DNA from: Hydractinia symbiolongicarpus
Lineage: Eukaryota > Cnidaria > Hydrozoa > Anthoathecata > Hydractiniidae
Direction: 5' to 3'
DNA: 64,000 bases
Assembly: GCF_029227915.1 (NCBI RefSeq)
Contig: NC_079876.1
Coordinates: forward strand, 8,992,001-9,056,000
Shown piece after piece: positions 26,401 through 37,937 of this stretch. The notes beneath the pieces are model-generated. The model searched no databases. It worked only from the letters and a program-made list of their open reading frames with translations, and was not told where the DNA came from. The position numbers were made by a program, and so were the translations under genes. Each line of letters opens with the position of its first letter. Positions within the stretch are counted from its first letter, which is position 1.

Positions 26401-29400
26401 AACTCATTTCCAAAACGATTTTTTAAATTATCTTTTCACCACTAAAACGCTTAAGACTTGTAGTTTTCAAAAATGTTTTCATTTTTGATGAGACGCTGAA
26501 TAAAAGAAGTTTAATAGCCGGCAAACGAAAACCCGCCATTTCCCGTAAACCCCGGACTCGACCCGCATAGTCAAAAGTATACAAAGAAAGTGCCCAGGGA
26601 GTAAACTCATTTCCCGAACGATTTTTTAAATTATTTTTTCACCACTAAAACGCATGAGACTTGTAGTTTTCAAAAATGTTTTTATTTTTGATGAGACGCT
26701 GAATAAAAGAAGTTTAATCGCCGGCAAACGAAAACCTGCGATTTCCCGAAAATCCCGGACTCGACCCGTATAGTCAAAAGTATACAAAGAAAGTACCCAG
26801 GGTGTAAACTCACTTCCCGAACGATTTTTTAAATTATTATTTCACCACTAAAGCCCATGAGACTTGTAGTATTTAAAAATATTTTCATTTTTGATGAGAC
26901 GCTGAATAAAAGAAGTTTAATCGCCGGCAAACGAAAACCCGCGATTTCCCGTAAATCCCGGACTCGGCCCGTATAGTCAAAAGTATACAAAGAAAGTACC
27001 CAGGGTGTAAACTCATTTCCCGAACGATTTTTTAAATTATTATTTCACCACTAAAGCCCATGAGACTTGTAGTATTTAAAAATATTTTCATTTTTGATGA
27101 GACGCTGAATAAAAGAAGTTTAATCGCCGGCAAACGAAAACCCGCCACTTCCCGTAAATCCCGGACTCGGCCCGTATAGTCAAAAGTATACAAAGGAAGT
27201 ACCCAGGGAGTAAACTCATTTCCCAAACGATTATTTAAATTATTATTTCACCACTAAAGCCCATGAGACTTGTAGTTTTTAAAAATGTTTTCATTTTTGA
27301 TGAGACGCAGAATAAAAGAAGTTTAATTGCCGGCAAACGAAAACCCGCGATTTCCCGTAAATCCCGGACTCGGCCCGTATAGTCAAAAGCATACAAGGAA
27401 AGTACCCAGTGAGTAAACTCATTTCCTGAACGAATTTTTAAATTATTTTTTCACCACTAAAACGCATGAGACTTGTAGTTTTCAAAAGTATTTTCATTTT
27501 CGATGAGACGCTGAATAAAAGAAGTTTAATCGCCGGCAAACGAAAACCTGCGATTTCCCGTAAATCCCGGACTCGGCCCGTATAGTCAAAAGTATACAAA
27601 GAAAGTACCCAGGGAGTAAACTCATTTCCTAAACGATTATTTAAATTATTATTTCACCACTAAAGCCCATGAGACTTGTAGTTTTCAGAAATGTTTTCAT
27701 TTTTGATGAGACGCTTAATAAAAGTGGTTTAATCGCCGGCAAACGAAAACCCGCGATTTCCCTTAAATCCCGGGCTTGGCCCGTATAGTCGAATGTATAC
27801 AAAGAAAGTACCCTGTGAGTAAACTCATTTCCAAAACGATTTTTTAAATTATCTTTTCACCACTAAAACGCTTAAGACTTGTAGTTTTCAAAAATATTTT
27901 CATTTTTGATGAGACGCTGAATAAAAGAAGTTTAATAGCCGGCAAACGAAAACCCGCCATTTCCCGTAAACCCCGGACTCGGCCGGCATAGTCAAAAGTA
28001 TACAAAGAAAGTGCCCAGGGAGTAAACTCATTTCCCGAACGATTTTTTAAATTATTTTTTCACCACTAAAACGCATGAGACTTGTAGTTTTCAAAAATGT
28101 TTTTATTTTTGATGAGACGCTGAATAAAAGAAGTTTAATCGCCGGCAAACGAAAACCTGCGATTTCCCGTAAATCCCGGACTCGGCCCGTATAGTCAAAA
28201 GTATACAAAGAAAGTACCCAGGGTGTAAACTCATTTCCCGAACGATTTTTTAAATTATTATTTCACCACTAAAGCCCATGAGACTTGTAGTATTTAAAAA
28301 TATTTTCATTTTTGATGAGACGCTGAATAAGAGAAGTTTAATCGCCGGCAAACGAAAACCTGCGATTTCCCGTAAATCCCGGACTCGGCCCGTATAGTCA
28401 AAAGTATACAAAGAAAGTACCCAGGGTGTAAACTCATTTCCCGAACGATTTTTTAAATTATTATTTCACCACTAAAGCCCATGAGACTTGTAGTATTTAA
28501 AAATATTTTCATTTTTGATGAGACGCTGAATAAGAGAAGTTTAATCGCCGGCAAACGAAAACCTGCGATTTCCCGTAAATCCCGGACTCGGCCCGTATAG
28601 TCAAAAGTATACAAAGAAAGTACCCAGGGTGTAAACTCATTTCCCGAACGATTTTTTAAATTATTATTTCACCACTAAAGCCCATGAGACTTGTAGTATT
28701 TAAAAATATTTTCATTTTTGATGAGACGCTGAATAAAAGAAGTTTAATCGCCGGCAAACGAAAACCTGCGATTTCCCGTAAATCCCGGACTCGGCCCGTA
28801 TAGTCAAAAGTATACAAAGAAAGTACCCAGGGTGTAAACTCATTTCCCGAACGATTTTTTAAATTATTATTTCACCACTAAAGCCCATGAGACTTGTAGT
28901 ATTTAAAAATATTTTCATTTTTGATGAGACGCTGAATAAAAGAAGTTTAATCGCCGGCAAACGAAAACCCGCCACTTCCCGTAAATCCCGGACTCGGCCC
29001 GTATAGTCAAAAGTATACAAAGAAAGTACCCAGGGTGTAAACTCATTTCCCGAACGATTTTTTAAATTATTATTTCACCACTAAAGCCCATGAGACTTGT
29101 AGTATTTAAAAATATTTTCATTTTTGATGAGACGCTGAATAAAAGAAGTTTAATCGCCGGCAAACGAAAACCCGCGACTTCCCGTAAATCCCGGACTCAG
29201 CCCGTATAGTCAAAATTATACAAAGAAAGTACCCAGGGTGTAAACTCATTTCCTGAACGATTTTTTAAATTATTATTTCACCACTAAAGCCCATGAGACT
29301 TGTAGTATTTAAAAATATTTTCATTTTTGATGAGACGCTGAATAAAAGAAGTTTAATCGCCGGCAAACGAAAACCCGCGACTTCCCGTAAATCCCGGACT

Positions 29401-32400
29401 CAGCCCGTATAGTCAAAAGTATACAAAGAAAGTACCCAGTGAGTAAACTCATTTCCCGAACGATTTTTTAAATTATTTTTTCACCACTAAAACGCATGAG
29501 ACTTGTAGTATTCAAAAATGTTTTCATTTTTGATGAGACGCTGAATAAAAGAAGTTTAATCGCCTGCAAACGAAAACCTGCGATTTCCCGTAAATCCCGG
29601 ACTCGGCCCGTATAGTCAAAAGTATACAAAGAAAGTACCCAGGGTGTAAACTCATTTCCCGAACGATTTTTTAAATTATTATTTCACCACTAAAGCCCAT
29701 GAGACTTGTAGTATTTAAAAATATTTTCATTTTTGATGAGACGCTGAATAAAAGAAGTTTAATCGCCGGCAAACGAAAACCCGCCACTTCCCGTAAATCC
29801 CGGACTCGGCCCGTATAGTCAAAAGTATACAAAGAAAGTACCAGGGTGTAAACTCATTTCCCGAACGATTTTTTAAATTATTATTTCACCACTAAAGCCC
29901 ATGAGACTTGTAGTATTTAAAAATATTTTCATTTTTGATGAGACGCTGAATAAAAGAAGTTTAATCGCCGGCAAACGAAAACCCGCGACTTCCCGTAAAT
30001 CCCGGACTCAGCCCGTATAGTCAAAAGTATACAAAGAAAGTACCCAGGGTGTAAACTCATTTCCCGAACGATTTTTTAAATTATTATTTCACCACTAAAG
30101 CCCATGAGACTTGTAGTATTTAAAAATATTTTCATTTTTGATGAGACGCTGAATAAAAGAAGTTTAATCGCCGGCAAACGAAAACCCGCGACTTCCCGTA
30201 AATCCCGGACTCAGCCCGTATAGTCAAAAGTATACAAAGAAAGTACCCAGTGAGTAAACTCATTTCCCGAACGATTTTTTAAATTATTTTTTCACCACTA
30301 AAACGCATGAGACTTGTAGTATTCAAAAATGTTTTCATTTTTGATGAGACGCTGAATAAAAGAAGTTTAATCGCCTGCAAACGAAAACCTGCGATTTCCC
30401 GTAAATCCCGGACTCGGCCCGTATAGTCAAAAGTATACAAGGAAAGTACCCAGTGAGTAAACTCATTTCCTGAACGAATTTTTAAATTATTTTTTCACCA
30501 CTAAAACGCATGAGACTTGTAGTTTTCAAAAGTATTTTCATTTTCGATGAGACGCTGAATAAAAGAAGTTTAATCGCCGGCAAACGAAAACCTGCGATTT
30601 CCCGTAAATCCCGGCCTCGGCCCGTATAGTCAAAAGTATACAAAGAAAGTACCCAGGGAGTAAACTCATTTCCTAAACGATTATTTAAATTATTATTTCA
30701 CCACTAAAGCCCATGAGACTTGTAGTTTTCAGAAATGTTTTCATTTTTGATGAGACGCTTAATAAAAGTGCTTTAATCGCCGGCAAACGAAAACCCGCGA
30801 TTTCCCGTAAATCCCGGGCTTGGCCCGTATAGTCGAATGTATACAAAGAAAGTACCCTGTGATTAAACTCATTTCCAAAACGATTTTTTAAATTATCTTT
30901 TCACCACTAAAACGCTTAAGACTTGTAGTTTTCAAAAATATTTTCATTTTTGATGAGACGCTGAATAAAAGAAGTTTAATAGCCGGCAAACGAAAACCCG
31001 CCATTTCCCGTAAACCCCGGACTCGGCCCGCATAGTCAAAAGTATACAAAGAAAGTGCCCAGGGAGTAAACTCATTTCCCGAACGATTTTTTAAATTATT
31101 TTTTCACCACTAAAACGCATGAAACTTGTAGTTTTCAAAAATGTTTTTATTTTTGATGAGACGCTGAATAAAAGGAGTTTAATCGCCGGCAAACGAAAAC
31201 CTGCGATTTCCCGTAAATCCCGGACTCGGCCCGTATAGTCAAAAGTGTACAAAGAAAGTACCCAGGGTGTAAACTCATTTCCCGAACGATTTTTTAAATT
31301 ATTATTTCACCACTAAAGCCCATGAGACTTGTAGTATTTAAAAATATTTTCATTTTTGATGAGACGCTGAATAAAAGAAGTTTAATCGCCGGCAAACGAA
31401 AACCTGCGATTTCCCGTAAATCCCGGACTCGGCCCGTATAGTCAAAAGTATACAAAGAAAGTACCCAGGGTGTAAACTCATTTCCCGAACGATTTTTTGA
31501 ATTATTATTTCACCACTAAAGCCCATGAGACTTGTAGTATTTAAAAATATTTTCATTTTTGATGAGACGCTGAATAAAAGAAGTTTAATCGCCGGCAAAC
31601 GAAAACCTGCAATTTCCCGTAAATCCCGGACTCGGCCCGTATAGTCAAAAGTATACAAAGAAAGTACCCAGGGTGTAAACTCATTTCCCGAACGATTTTT
31701 TAAATTATTATTTCACCACTAAAACGCATGAGACTTGTAGTTTTCAAAAATGTTTTCATTTTTGATGAGACGCTGAATAAAAGAAGTTTAATCGCCGGCA
31801 AACGAAAACCTGCGATTTCCCGTAAATCCCGGACTCAGCCCGTATAGTCAAAAGTATACAAAGAAAGTACCCAGGGAGTAAACTCATTTCCCAAACGATT
31901 ATTTAAATTATTATTTCACCACTAAAGCCCATGAGACTTGTAGTTTTTAAAAATGTTTTCATTTTTGATGAGACGCAGAATAAAAGAAGTTTAATTGCCG
32001 GCAAACGAAAACCCGCGATTTCCCGTAAATCCCGGACTTGGCCCGTATAGTCAAAAGTATACAAGGAAAGTACCCAGTGAGTAAACTCATTTCCTGAACG
32101 AATTTTTAAATTATTTTTTCACCACTAAAACGCATGAGACTTGTAGTTTTCAAAAATGTTTTCATTTTCGATGAGACGCTGAATAAAAGAAGTTTAATCG
32201 CCGGCAAACGAAAACCTGCGATTTCCCGTAAATCCCGGACTCGGCCCGTATAGTCAAAAGTATACAAAGAAAGTACCCAGGGAGTAAACTCATTTCCCAA
32301 ACGATTATTTAAATTATTATTTCACCACTAAAGCCCATGAGACTTGTAGTTTTTAAAAATGTTTTCATTTTTGATGAGACGCAGAATAAAAGAAGTTTAA

Positions 32401-35400
32401 TTGCCGGCAAACGAAAACCCGCGATTTCCCGTAAATCCCGGACTCGGCCCGTATAGTCAAAAGTATACAAGGAAAGTACCCAGTGAGTAAACTCATTTCC
32501 TGAACGAATTTTTAAATTATTTTTTCACCACTAAAACGCATGAGACTTGTAGTTTTCAAAAATGTTTTCATTTTCGATGAGACGCTGAATAAAAGAAGTT
32601 TAATCGCCGGCAAACGAAAACCTGCGATTTCCCGTAAATCCCGGACTCGGCCCGTATAGTCAAAAGTATACAAAGAAAGTACCCAGGGAGTGAACTCATT
32701 TCCCAAACGATTATTTAAATTATTATTTCACCATTAAAGCCCATGAGACTTGTAGTTTTCAGAAATGTTTTCATTTTTGATGAGACGCTTAATAAAAGTG
32801 GTTTAATCGCCGGCAAACGAAAACCCGCGATTTCCCGTAAATCCCGGGCTTGGCCCGTATAGTCGAATGTATACAAAGAAAGTACCCTGTGAGTAAACTC
32901 ATTTCCAAAACGATTTTTTAAATTATCTTTTCACCACTAAAACGCTTAAGACTTGTAGTTTTCAAAAATGTTTTCATTTTTGATGAGACGCTGAATAAAA
33001 GAAGTTTAATAGCCGGCAAACGAAAACCCGCCATTTCCCGTAAACCCCGGACTCGGCCCGCATAGTCAAAAGTATACAAAGAAAGTGCCCAGGGAGTAAA
33101 CTCATTTCCCGAACGATTTTTTAAATTATTTTTTCACCACTAAAACGCATGAGACTTGTAGTTTTCAAAAATGTTTTTATTTTTGATGAGACGCTGAATA
33201 AAAGAAGTTTAATCGCCGGCAAACGAAAACCTGCGATTTCCCGAAAATCCCGGACTCGACCCGTATAGTCAAAAGTATACAAAGAAAGTACCCAGGGTGT
33301 AAACTCACTTCCCGAACGATTTTTTAAATTATTATTTCACCACTAAAGCCCATGAGACTTGTAGTATTTAAAAATATTTTCATTTTTGATGAGACGCTGA
33401 ATAAAAGAAGTTTAATCGCCGGCAAACGAAAACCCGCGATTTCCCGTAAATCCCGGACTCGGCCCGTATAGTCAAAAGTATACAAAGAAAGTACCCAGGG
33501 TGTAAACTCATTTCCCTAACGATTTTTTAAATTATTATTTCACCACTAAAGCCCATGAGACTTGTAGTATTTAAAAATATTTTCATTTTTGATGAGACGC
33601 TGAATAAAAGAAGTTTAATCGCCGGCAAACGAAAACCCGCCACTTCCCGTAAATCCCGGACTCGGCCCGTATAGTCAAAAGTATACAAAGGAAGTACCCA
33701 GGGAGTAAACTCATTTCCCAAACGATTATTTAAATTATTATTTCACCACTAAAGCCCATGAGACTTGTAGTTTTTAAAAATGTTTTCATTTTTGATGAGA
33801 CGCAGAATAAAAGAAGTTTAATTGCCGGCAAACGAAAACCCGCGATTTCCCGTAAATCCCGGACTCGGCCCGTATAGTCAAAAGCATACAAGGAAAGTAC
33901 CCAGTGAGTAAACTCATTTCCTGAACGAATTTTTAAATTATTTTTTCACCACTAAAACGCATGAGACTTGTAGTTTTCAAAAGTATTTTCATTTTCGATG
34001 AGACGCTGAATAAAAGAAGTTTAATCGCCGGCAAACGAAAACCTGCGATTTCCCGTAAATCCCGGACTCGGCCCGTATAGTCAAAAGTATACAAAGAAAG
34101 TACCCAGGGAGTAAACTCATTTCCTAAACGATTATTTAAATTATTATTTCACCACTAAAGCCCATGAGACTTGTAGTTTTCAGAAATGTTTTCATTTTTG
34201 ATGAGACGCTTAATAAAAGTGGTTTAATCGCCGGCAAACGAAAACCCGCGATTTCCCTTAAATCCCGGGCTTGGCCCGTATAGTCGAATGTATACAAAGA
34301 AAGTACCCTGTGAGTAAACTCATTTCCAAAACGATTTTTTAAATTATCTTTTCACCACTAAAACGCTTAAGACTTGTAGTTTTCAAAAATATTTTCATTT
34401 TTGATGAGACGCTGAATAAAAGAAGTTTAATAGCCGGCAAACGAAAACCCGCCATTTCCCGTAAACCCCGGACTCGGCCCGCATAGTCAAAAGTATACAA
34501 AGAAAGTGCCCAGGGAGTAAACTCATTTCCCGAACGATTTTTTAAATTATTTTTTCACCACTAAAACGCATGAGACTTGTAGTTTTCAAAAATGTTTTTA
34601 TTTTTGATGAGACGCTGAATAAAAGAAGTTTAATCGCCGGCAAACGAAAACCTGCGATTTCCCGTAAATCCCGGACTCGGCCCGTATAGTCAAAAGTATA
34701 CAAAGAAAGTACCCAGGGTGTAAACTCATTTCCCGAACGATTTTTTAAATTATTATTTCACCACTAAAGCCCATGAGACTTGTAGTATTTAAAAATATTT
34801 TCATTTTTGATGAGACGCTGAATAAGAGAAGTTTAATCGCCGGCAAACGAAAACCTGCGATTTCCCGTAAATCCCGGACTCGGCCCGTATAGTCAAAAGT
34901 ATACAAAGAAAGTACCCAGGGTGTAAACTCATTTCCCGAACGATTTTTTAAATTATTATTTCACCACTAAAGCCCATGAGACTTGTAGTATTTAAAAATA
35001 TTTTCATTTTTGATGAGACGCTGAATAAAAGAAGTTTAATCGCCGGCAAACGAAAACCTGCGATTTCCCGTAAATCCCGGAGTCGGCCCGTATAGTCAAA
35101 AGTATACAAAGAAAGTACCCAGGGTGTAAACTCATTTCCCGAACGATTTTTTAAATTATTATTTCACCACTAAAGCCCATGAGACTTGTAGTATTTAAAA
35201 ATATTTTCATTTTTGATGAGACGCTGAATAAAAGAAGTTTAATCGCCGGCAAACGAAAACCCGCCACTTCCCGTAAATCCCGGACTCGGCCCGTATAGTC
35301 AAAAGTATACAAAGAAAGTACCCAGGGTGTAAACTCATTTCCCGAACGATTTTTTAAATTATTATTTCACCACTAAAGCCCATGAGACTTGTAGTATTTA

Positions 35401-36090
35401 AAAATATTTTCATTTTTGATGAGACGCTGAATAAAAGAAGTTTAATCGCCGGCAAACGAAAACCCGCCACTTCCCGTAAATCCCGGACTCGGCCCGTATA
35501 GTCAAAAGTATACAAAGAAAGTACCCAGGGTGTAAACTCATATCCCGAACGATTTTTTAAATTATTATTTCACCACTAAAGCCCATGAGACTTGTAGTAT
35601 TTAAAAATATTTTCATTTTTGATGAGACGCTGAATAAAAGAAGTTTAATCGCCGGCAAACGAAAACCCGCGACTTCCCGTAAATCCCGGACTCAGCCCGT
35701 ATAGTCAAAAGTATACAAAGAAAGTACCCAGGGTGTAAACTCATTTCCCGAACGATTTTTTAAATTATTATTTCACCACTAAAGCCCATGAGACTTGTAG
35801 TATTTAAAAATATTTTCATTTTTGATGAGACGCTGAATAAAAGAAGTTTAATCGCCGGCAAACGAAAACCCGCGACTTCCCGTAAATCCCGGACTCAGCC
35901 CGTATAGTCAAAAGTATACAAAGAAAGTACCCAGTGAGTAAACTCATTTCCCGAACGATTTTTTAAATTATTTTTTCACCACTAAAACGCATGAGACTTG
36001 TAGTATTCAAAAATGTTTTCATTTTTGATGAGACGCTGAATAAAAGAAGTTTAATCGCCTGCAAACGAAAACCTGCGATTTCCCGTAAAT
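17455..36090 (+). repeat. Large HOR domain, cassettes of 14-18 monomers forming an about 6494-bp (32-mer) unit
   Basis: A marker monomer (AAGGAAAGTACCCAGTGAG, then CAAAAGTATTTTCATTTTCG) recurs at 17455, 20296, 23948, 27398, 30442 and 33893. The intervals are 2841, 3652, 3450, 3044 and 3451 bp, about 14, 18, 17, 15 and 17 monomers. The marker is followed by the same ordered types: CTAAACGATTATTT with GCTTGGCCC, then CTGTGA(G/T)TAAAC with CGCTTAAGAC, then GTGCCCAGGG. The cassette at 23948 equals that at 30442, and the one at 27398 equals that at 33893 (offsets about 6494-6495). Shared rare variants confirm this: GCTGAATAAGAGAAG at 18388, 28328 and 34822, and TTCCCTTAAATCCC near 17815, 27758 and 34252. 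The 17455 cassette is a shorter relative of the 27398 one. Confidence 0.88.
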
Positions 36091-36393
36091 CTCGGACTCG
36101 GCCCGTATAGTCAAAAGTATACAAAGAAAGTACCCGGGGTGTACACTCATTTCCCGAACGATTTTTTAAATTATTATTTCACCACTAAAGCCCATGAGAC
36201 TTGTAGTATTTAAAAATATTTTCATTTTTGATGAGACGCTGAATAAAAGAAGTTTAATCGCCGGCAAACGAAAACCCGCGACTTCCCGTAAATCCCGGAC
36301 TCGGCCCGTATAGTCAAAAGTATACAAAGAAAGTACCCAGGGAGTAAACTCATTTCCCGAACGATTTTTTAAATTAATTTTCACCACTAAAAC

Positions 36394-36397
36394 GCAT
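36394..36397. repeat. GCAT at left LINE junction (putative 4-bp target-site duplication or microhomology)
   Basis: GCAT lies immediately before the poly(T) run and recurs at 37938-37941 at the other end of the insert. An uninterrupted monomer reads AAAACGCATGAGAC here. The insertion therefore lost no satellite bases and at most duplicated GCA(T). The last T cannot be assigned between tail and target. Four bases are too few to separate a target-site duplication from chance microhomology. Confidence 0.6.
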
Positions 36398-36418
36398 TTT
36401 TTTTTTTTTTTTTTTTTT
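36397..36418 (-). repeat. Poly(A) tail of the LINE (22 T on plus strand)
   Basis: An uninterrupted run of 22 T sits directly between the satellite CACCACTAAAACGCA and the start of unique sequence CGCCAAAAG. It marks the 3' end of the minus-strand element and hence its orientation. The unbroken homopolymer suggests a fairly recent insertion, though its length may also reflect sequencing error. Confidence 0.92.
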
Positions 36419-36507
36419 CGCCAAAAGAAATTTACATACAACTATTTCAAAATTACAGATACAAGTTCTACATACACAAAAGTACAGGCATAAATTTCTA
36501 CATTAGG

Positions 36508-36535
36508 ATATATATATATACATATATATATACAT
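36508..36535. repeat. (AT)n microsatellite in the LINE 3' UTR
   Basis: Alternating AT with single C interruptions: ATATATATATATA, C, ATATATATATA, C. It lies within the element's 3' UTR, about 90 bp from the poly(A) tail. Simple repeats near the 3' end are common in non-LTR elements; no function is claimed. Confidence 0.85.
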
Positions 36536-36562
36536 AACTGTATCACGTACGTAGAATAAAAT

Positions 36563-36616
36563 GGCAGGTGTAAGTAGAAGACTATGCAGTCTTATCATCT
36601 CACACCTTACATAGCC
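36563..36616 (-). other. Potential stem-loop in the LINE 3' UTR
   Basis: An inner hairpin AAGACT (36578-36583), loop ATGC, AGTCTT (36588-36593) is nested in an outer pairing AGGTGT (36566-36571) with ACACCT (36602-36607). GGC (36563-36565) can also pair with GCC (36614-36616). 3' stem-loops serve as RT recognition structures in some LINE families, so this is a candidate for that role. It was found by eye, without a folding calculation or comparison with relatives. Confidence 0.45.
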
Positions 36617-36723
36617 GTCATTAAAAAGAGCGTCAAATAAAAATTGATAATTAAAAACTTAATAAAATATTAAATGTTATGTTAAATAAAAGAAAGCGTT
36701 TAATTATCACACGTAGTGTTGTT

Positions 36724-37937
36724 TCAGAAGAAGACTTGTTGGTTATTACTTCGTAACAGCTGATTTCTTAGTGCAATTTTAAATTGTTTTGTAGATGGAA
36801 TGCTTTTTATCTCATCGTTTAGAAGCATGCTCCAGAGTTTTGGGCCTCGGTTTGATATTGAAAATTTTGTTACATTAGATATGATTTTTGGCCGAAGGAA
36901 GTTATTACCTGAAAATCTAGTTGGATATTTATGTTGCACTTTCTTAAATAATGTAATGAATATATTTGGTGCTATTAAATTTTTAATCTTATACATGAAA
37001 ATAAGGACTTAAAAAATGTTTAGCTGACATACATTAAGAATACCCAGTTCTTTTAGCAATGGTCTAGAATGGGAACATTTGTTTTGTCGTAATATAATCC
37101 TACTGGCATGTTTTTGCTGAATGTGCAGTTTTTTTAATTTTGTTATATTAGTGCTACCCCATGCAATGTTTGCATAGTTTAAATAGCAGTGTATAAAGGA
37201 AAAATATATGCTTCTTAGGCAGTTCTTATTCAAAGCGAAACTGGCTTTATATAAGATTCCTAAGCTTTTGGAAACTTTGTTTTCCACTAATTTAATATGT
37301 TCTCTCCAAGTTAAATTTTCGTCTAGGAGAACTCCAAGAAATTTCATTGAATATTCTCTTCTTATGTTTACATGATCAATAACTAATCCAGGTAACCTAA
37401 GAGGTATTTTATCTTTTTTACTAAGTTTGTGAAAAAAGGTATATCTAGTTTTTGAAGTGTTAAGGGATAATTTATTCGCTTTAAACCAATCAGCCAATTT
37501 AGCCAATTCTAGGTTAGTGGTTTCAAAAAGTACGTTTATATCTTTATGAGTAAATAATAAATTTGTATCATCAGCAAATAAAATTGAATTTAAGACACTA
37601 GATGCTCTAAATATATCATTGATATAAATAAGAAACAACAGTGGCCCTAAAATTGACCCTTGAGGTACTCCACATGTTATAATCCTGTAGTTAGTATTTC
37701 CTTCGTCATAAGAAATATATTGTTTTCTTTCGAAGAGGTAGTTATAGAACCATGCAAGATATGTATTTCTGATGCCATAATTTTTTAGTTTTTCTAATAA
37801 AATCTCATGGTTGACTGTATCGAATGCCTTACTGAGATCAATAAAGACCCCAATTGTAAATTTATTCTCATCAAAGGCTTGAAATATTTCCTGACTCAAC
37901 TGAATGATTGCGTGATCAATTGAATGACCTGCTTGAA
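36724..37937 (-). pseudogene. LINE reverse transcriptase, 5'-truncated with one in-frame stop
   Basis: Minus-strand frame of about 404 codons encoding an RNA-directed DNA polymerase of the non-LTR type. The first element codons read LQAGHSIDHA, a family motif near the start of the RT fingers, so the RT N-terminus, the endonuclease and ORF1 are missing. Later come motif A FIDLSKAFD, motif B CGVPQGSILGP, the catalytic FADD (complement of 37567-37578) and KFLGVLLDENLTW. The C-terminal region has YLNYANIAWGS, HKYPTRFSGNNF and SISNRGPKLW. All three expected catalytic aspartates are present. A TAA at 37009-37011 interrupts the frame after QLNIF; the same frame continues VLIFMYKIKN to the TGA at 36724-36726, so this is one nonsense change and not a frameshift. 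Upstream the frame runs into satellite to 38073, giving about 45 non-element residues with no meaning. Confidence 0.93.

Larger units (their letters stand above)
1..36396 (+). repeat. Satellite A array, left block (about 203-bp monomer, about 179 copies)
   Basis: Head-to-tail tandem array with a period close to 203 bp, all copies in one orientation. Landmarks recur in every monomer: GAAAGTACCCAGGG, a T/A-rich stretch, CACCACTAAA, GAGACTTGTAGT, TTTTGATGAGACGC, CGCCGGCAAACGAAAAC, TTCCCGTAAATCCCGG and GTATAGTCAAAAGTATAC. The window opens inside a monomer, so the array continues to the left. Monomers differ by linked substitutions, such as AAAGCCCATGAG versus AAAACGCATGAG, GTATTTAAAAATATT versus GTTTTCAAAAATGTT, and ACTCGGCCC versus GCTTGGCCC. 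These define types recurring in a fixed order. Single-base length changes are rare (for example one C lost near 19694, one A gained near 16518). No gene or RNA gene is seen. This looks like centromeric or heterochromatic satellite; that role is inferred from structure only. Confidence 0.97.
36419..36723 (-). other. 3' untranslated region of the LINE
   Basis: About 305 bp lie between the terminal stop codon of the reverse transcriptase frame (TGA, complement of 36724-36726) and the poly(A) tail. It is AT-rich, has no open frame of note, and contains a TA-rich microsatellite and a stem-loop (listed separately). I did not find a clear AATAAA signal on the minus strand close to the tail. Confidence 0.8.
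36397..37937 (-). mobile_element. 5'-truncated non-LTR retrotransposon (LINE, Jockey/CR1/L2-like) inserted in satellite A
   Basis: A unique 1541-bp insert breaks one satellite monomer. In minus-strand order it holds the C-terminal two thirds of a LINE reverse transcriptase ORF (37937-36724), a 3' UTR (36723-36419) and a poly(A) tail (22 T on the plus strand, 36418-36397). ORF1, the endonuclease domain and the RT N-terminus are absent, as expected for 5' truncation during target-primed reverse transcription. The flanking halves (to 36396, from 37938) join into a normal monomer matching intact monomers near 41975-42120 and 43390-43540. No other copy lies in the window, so it was not amplified with the surrounding repeats. 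The family is called from RT motifs; a poly(A) tail fits Jockey-type elements better than CR1, but the clade is not settled. Confidence 0.95.

Noticed and set aside
1-36396. CRISPR array
   Set aside because: The period is about 203 bp and the whole unit is repeated, with no short repeats separated by unique spacers and no cas genes.
36508-36535. TATA-type promoter
   Set aside because: The TA run lies in the LINE 3' UTR and is a simple microsatellite with no gene placed to use it.
36800-37012. Plus-strand 70-codon open frame across the LINE
   Set aside because: Antisense shadow of the RT C-terminal region, which has recognisable protein motifs on the minus strand.
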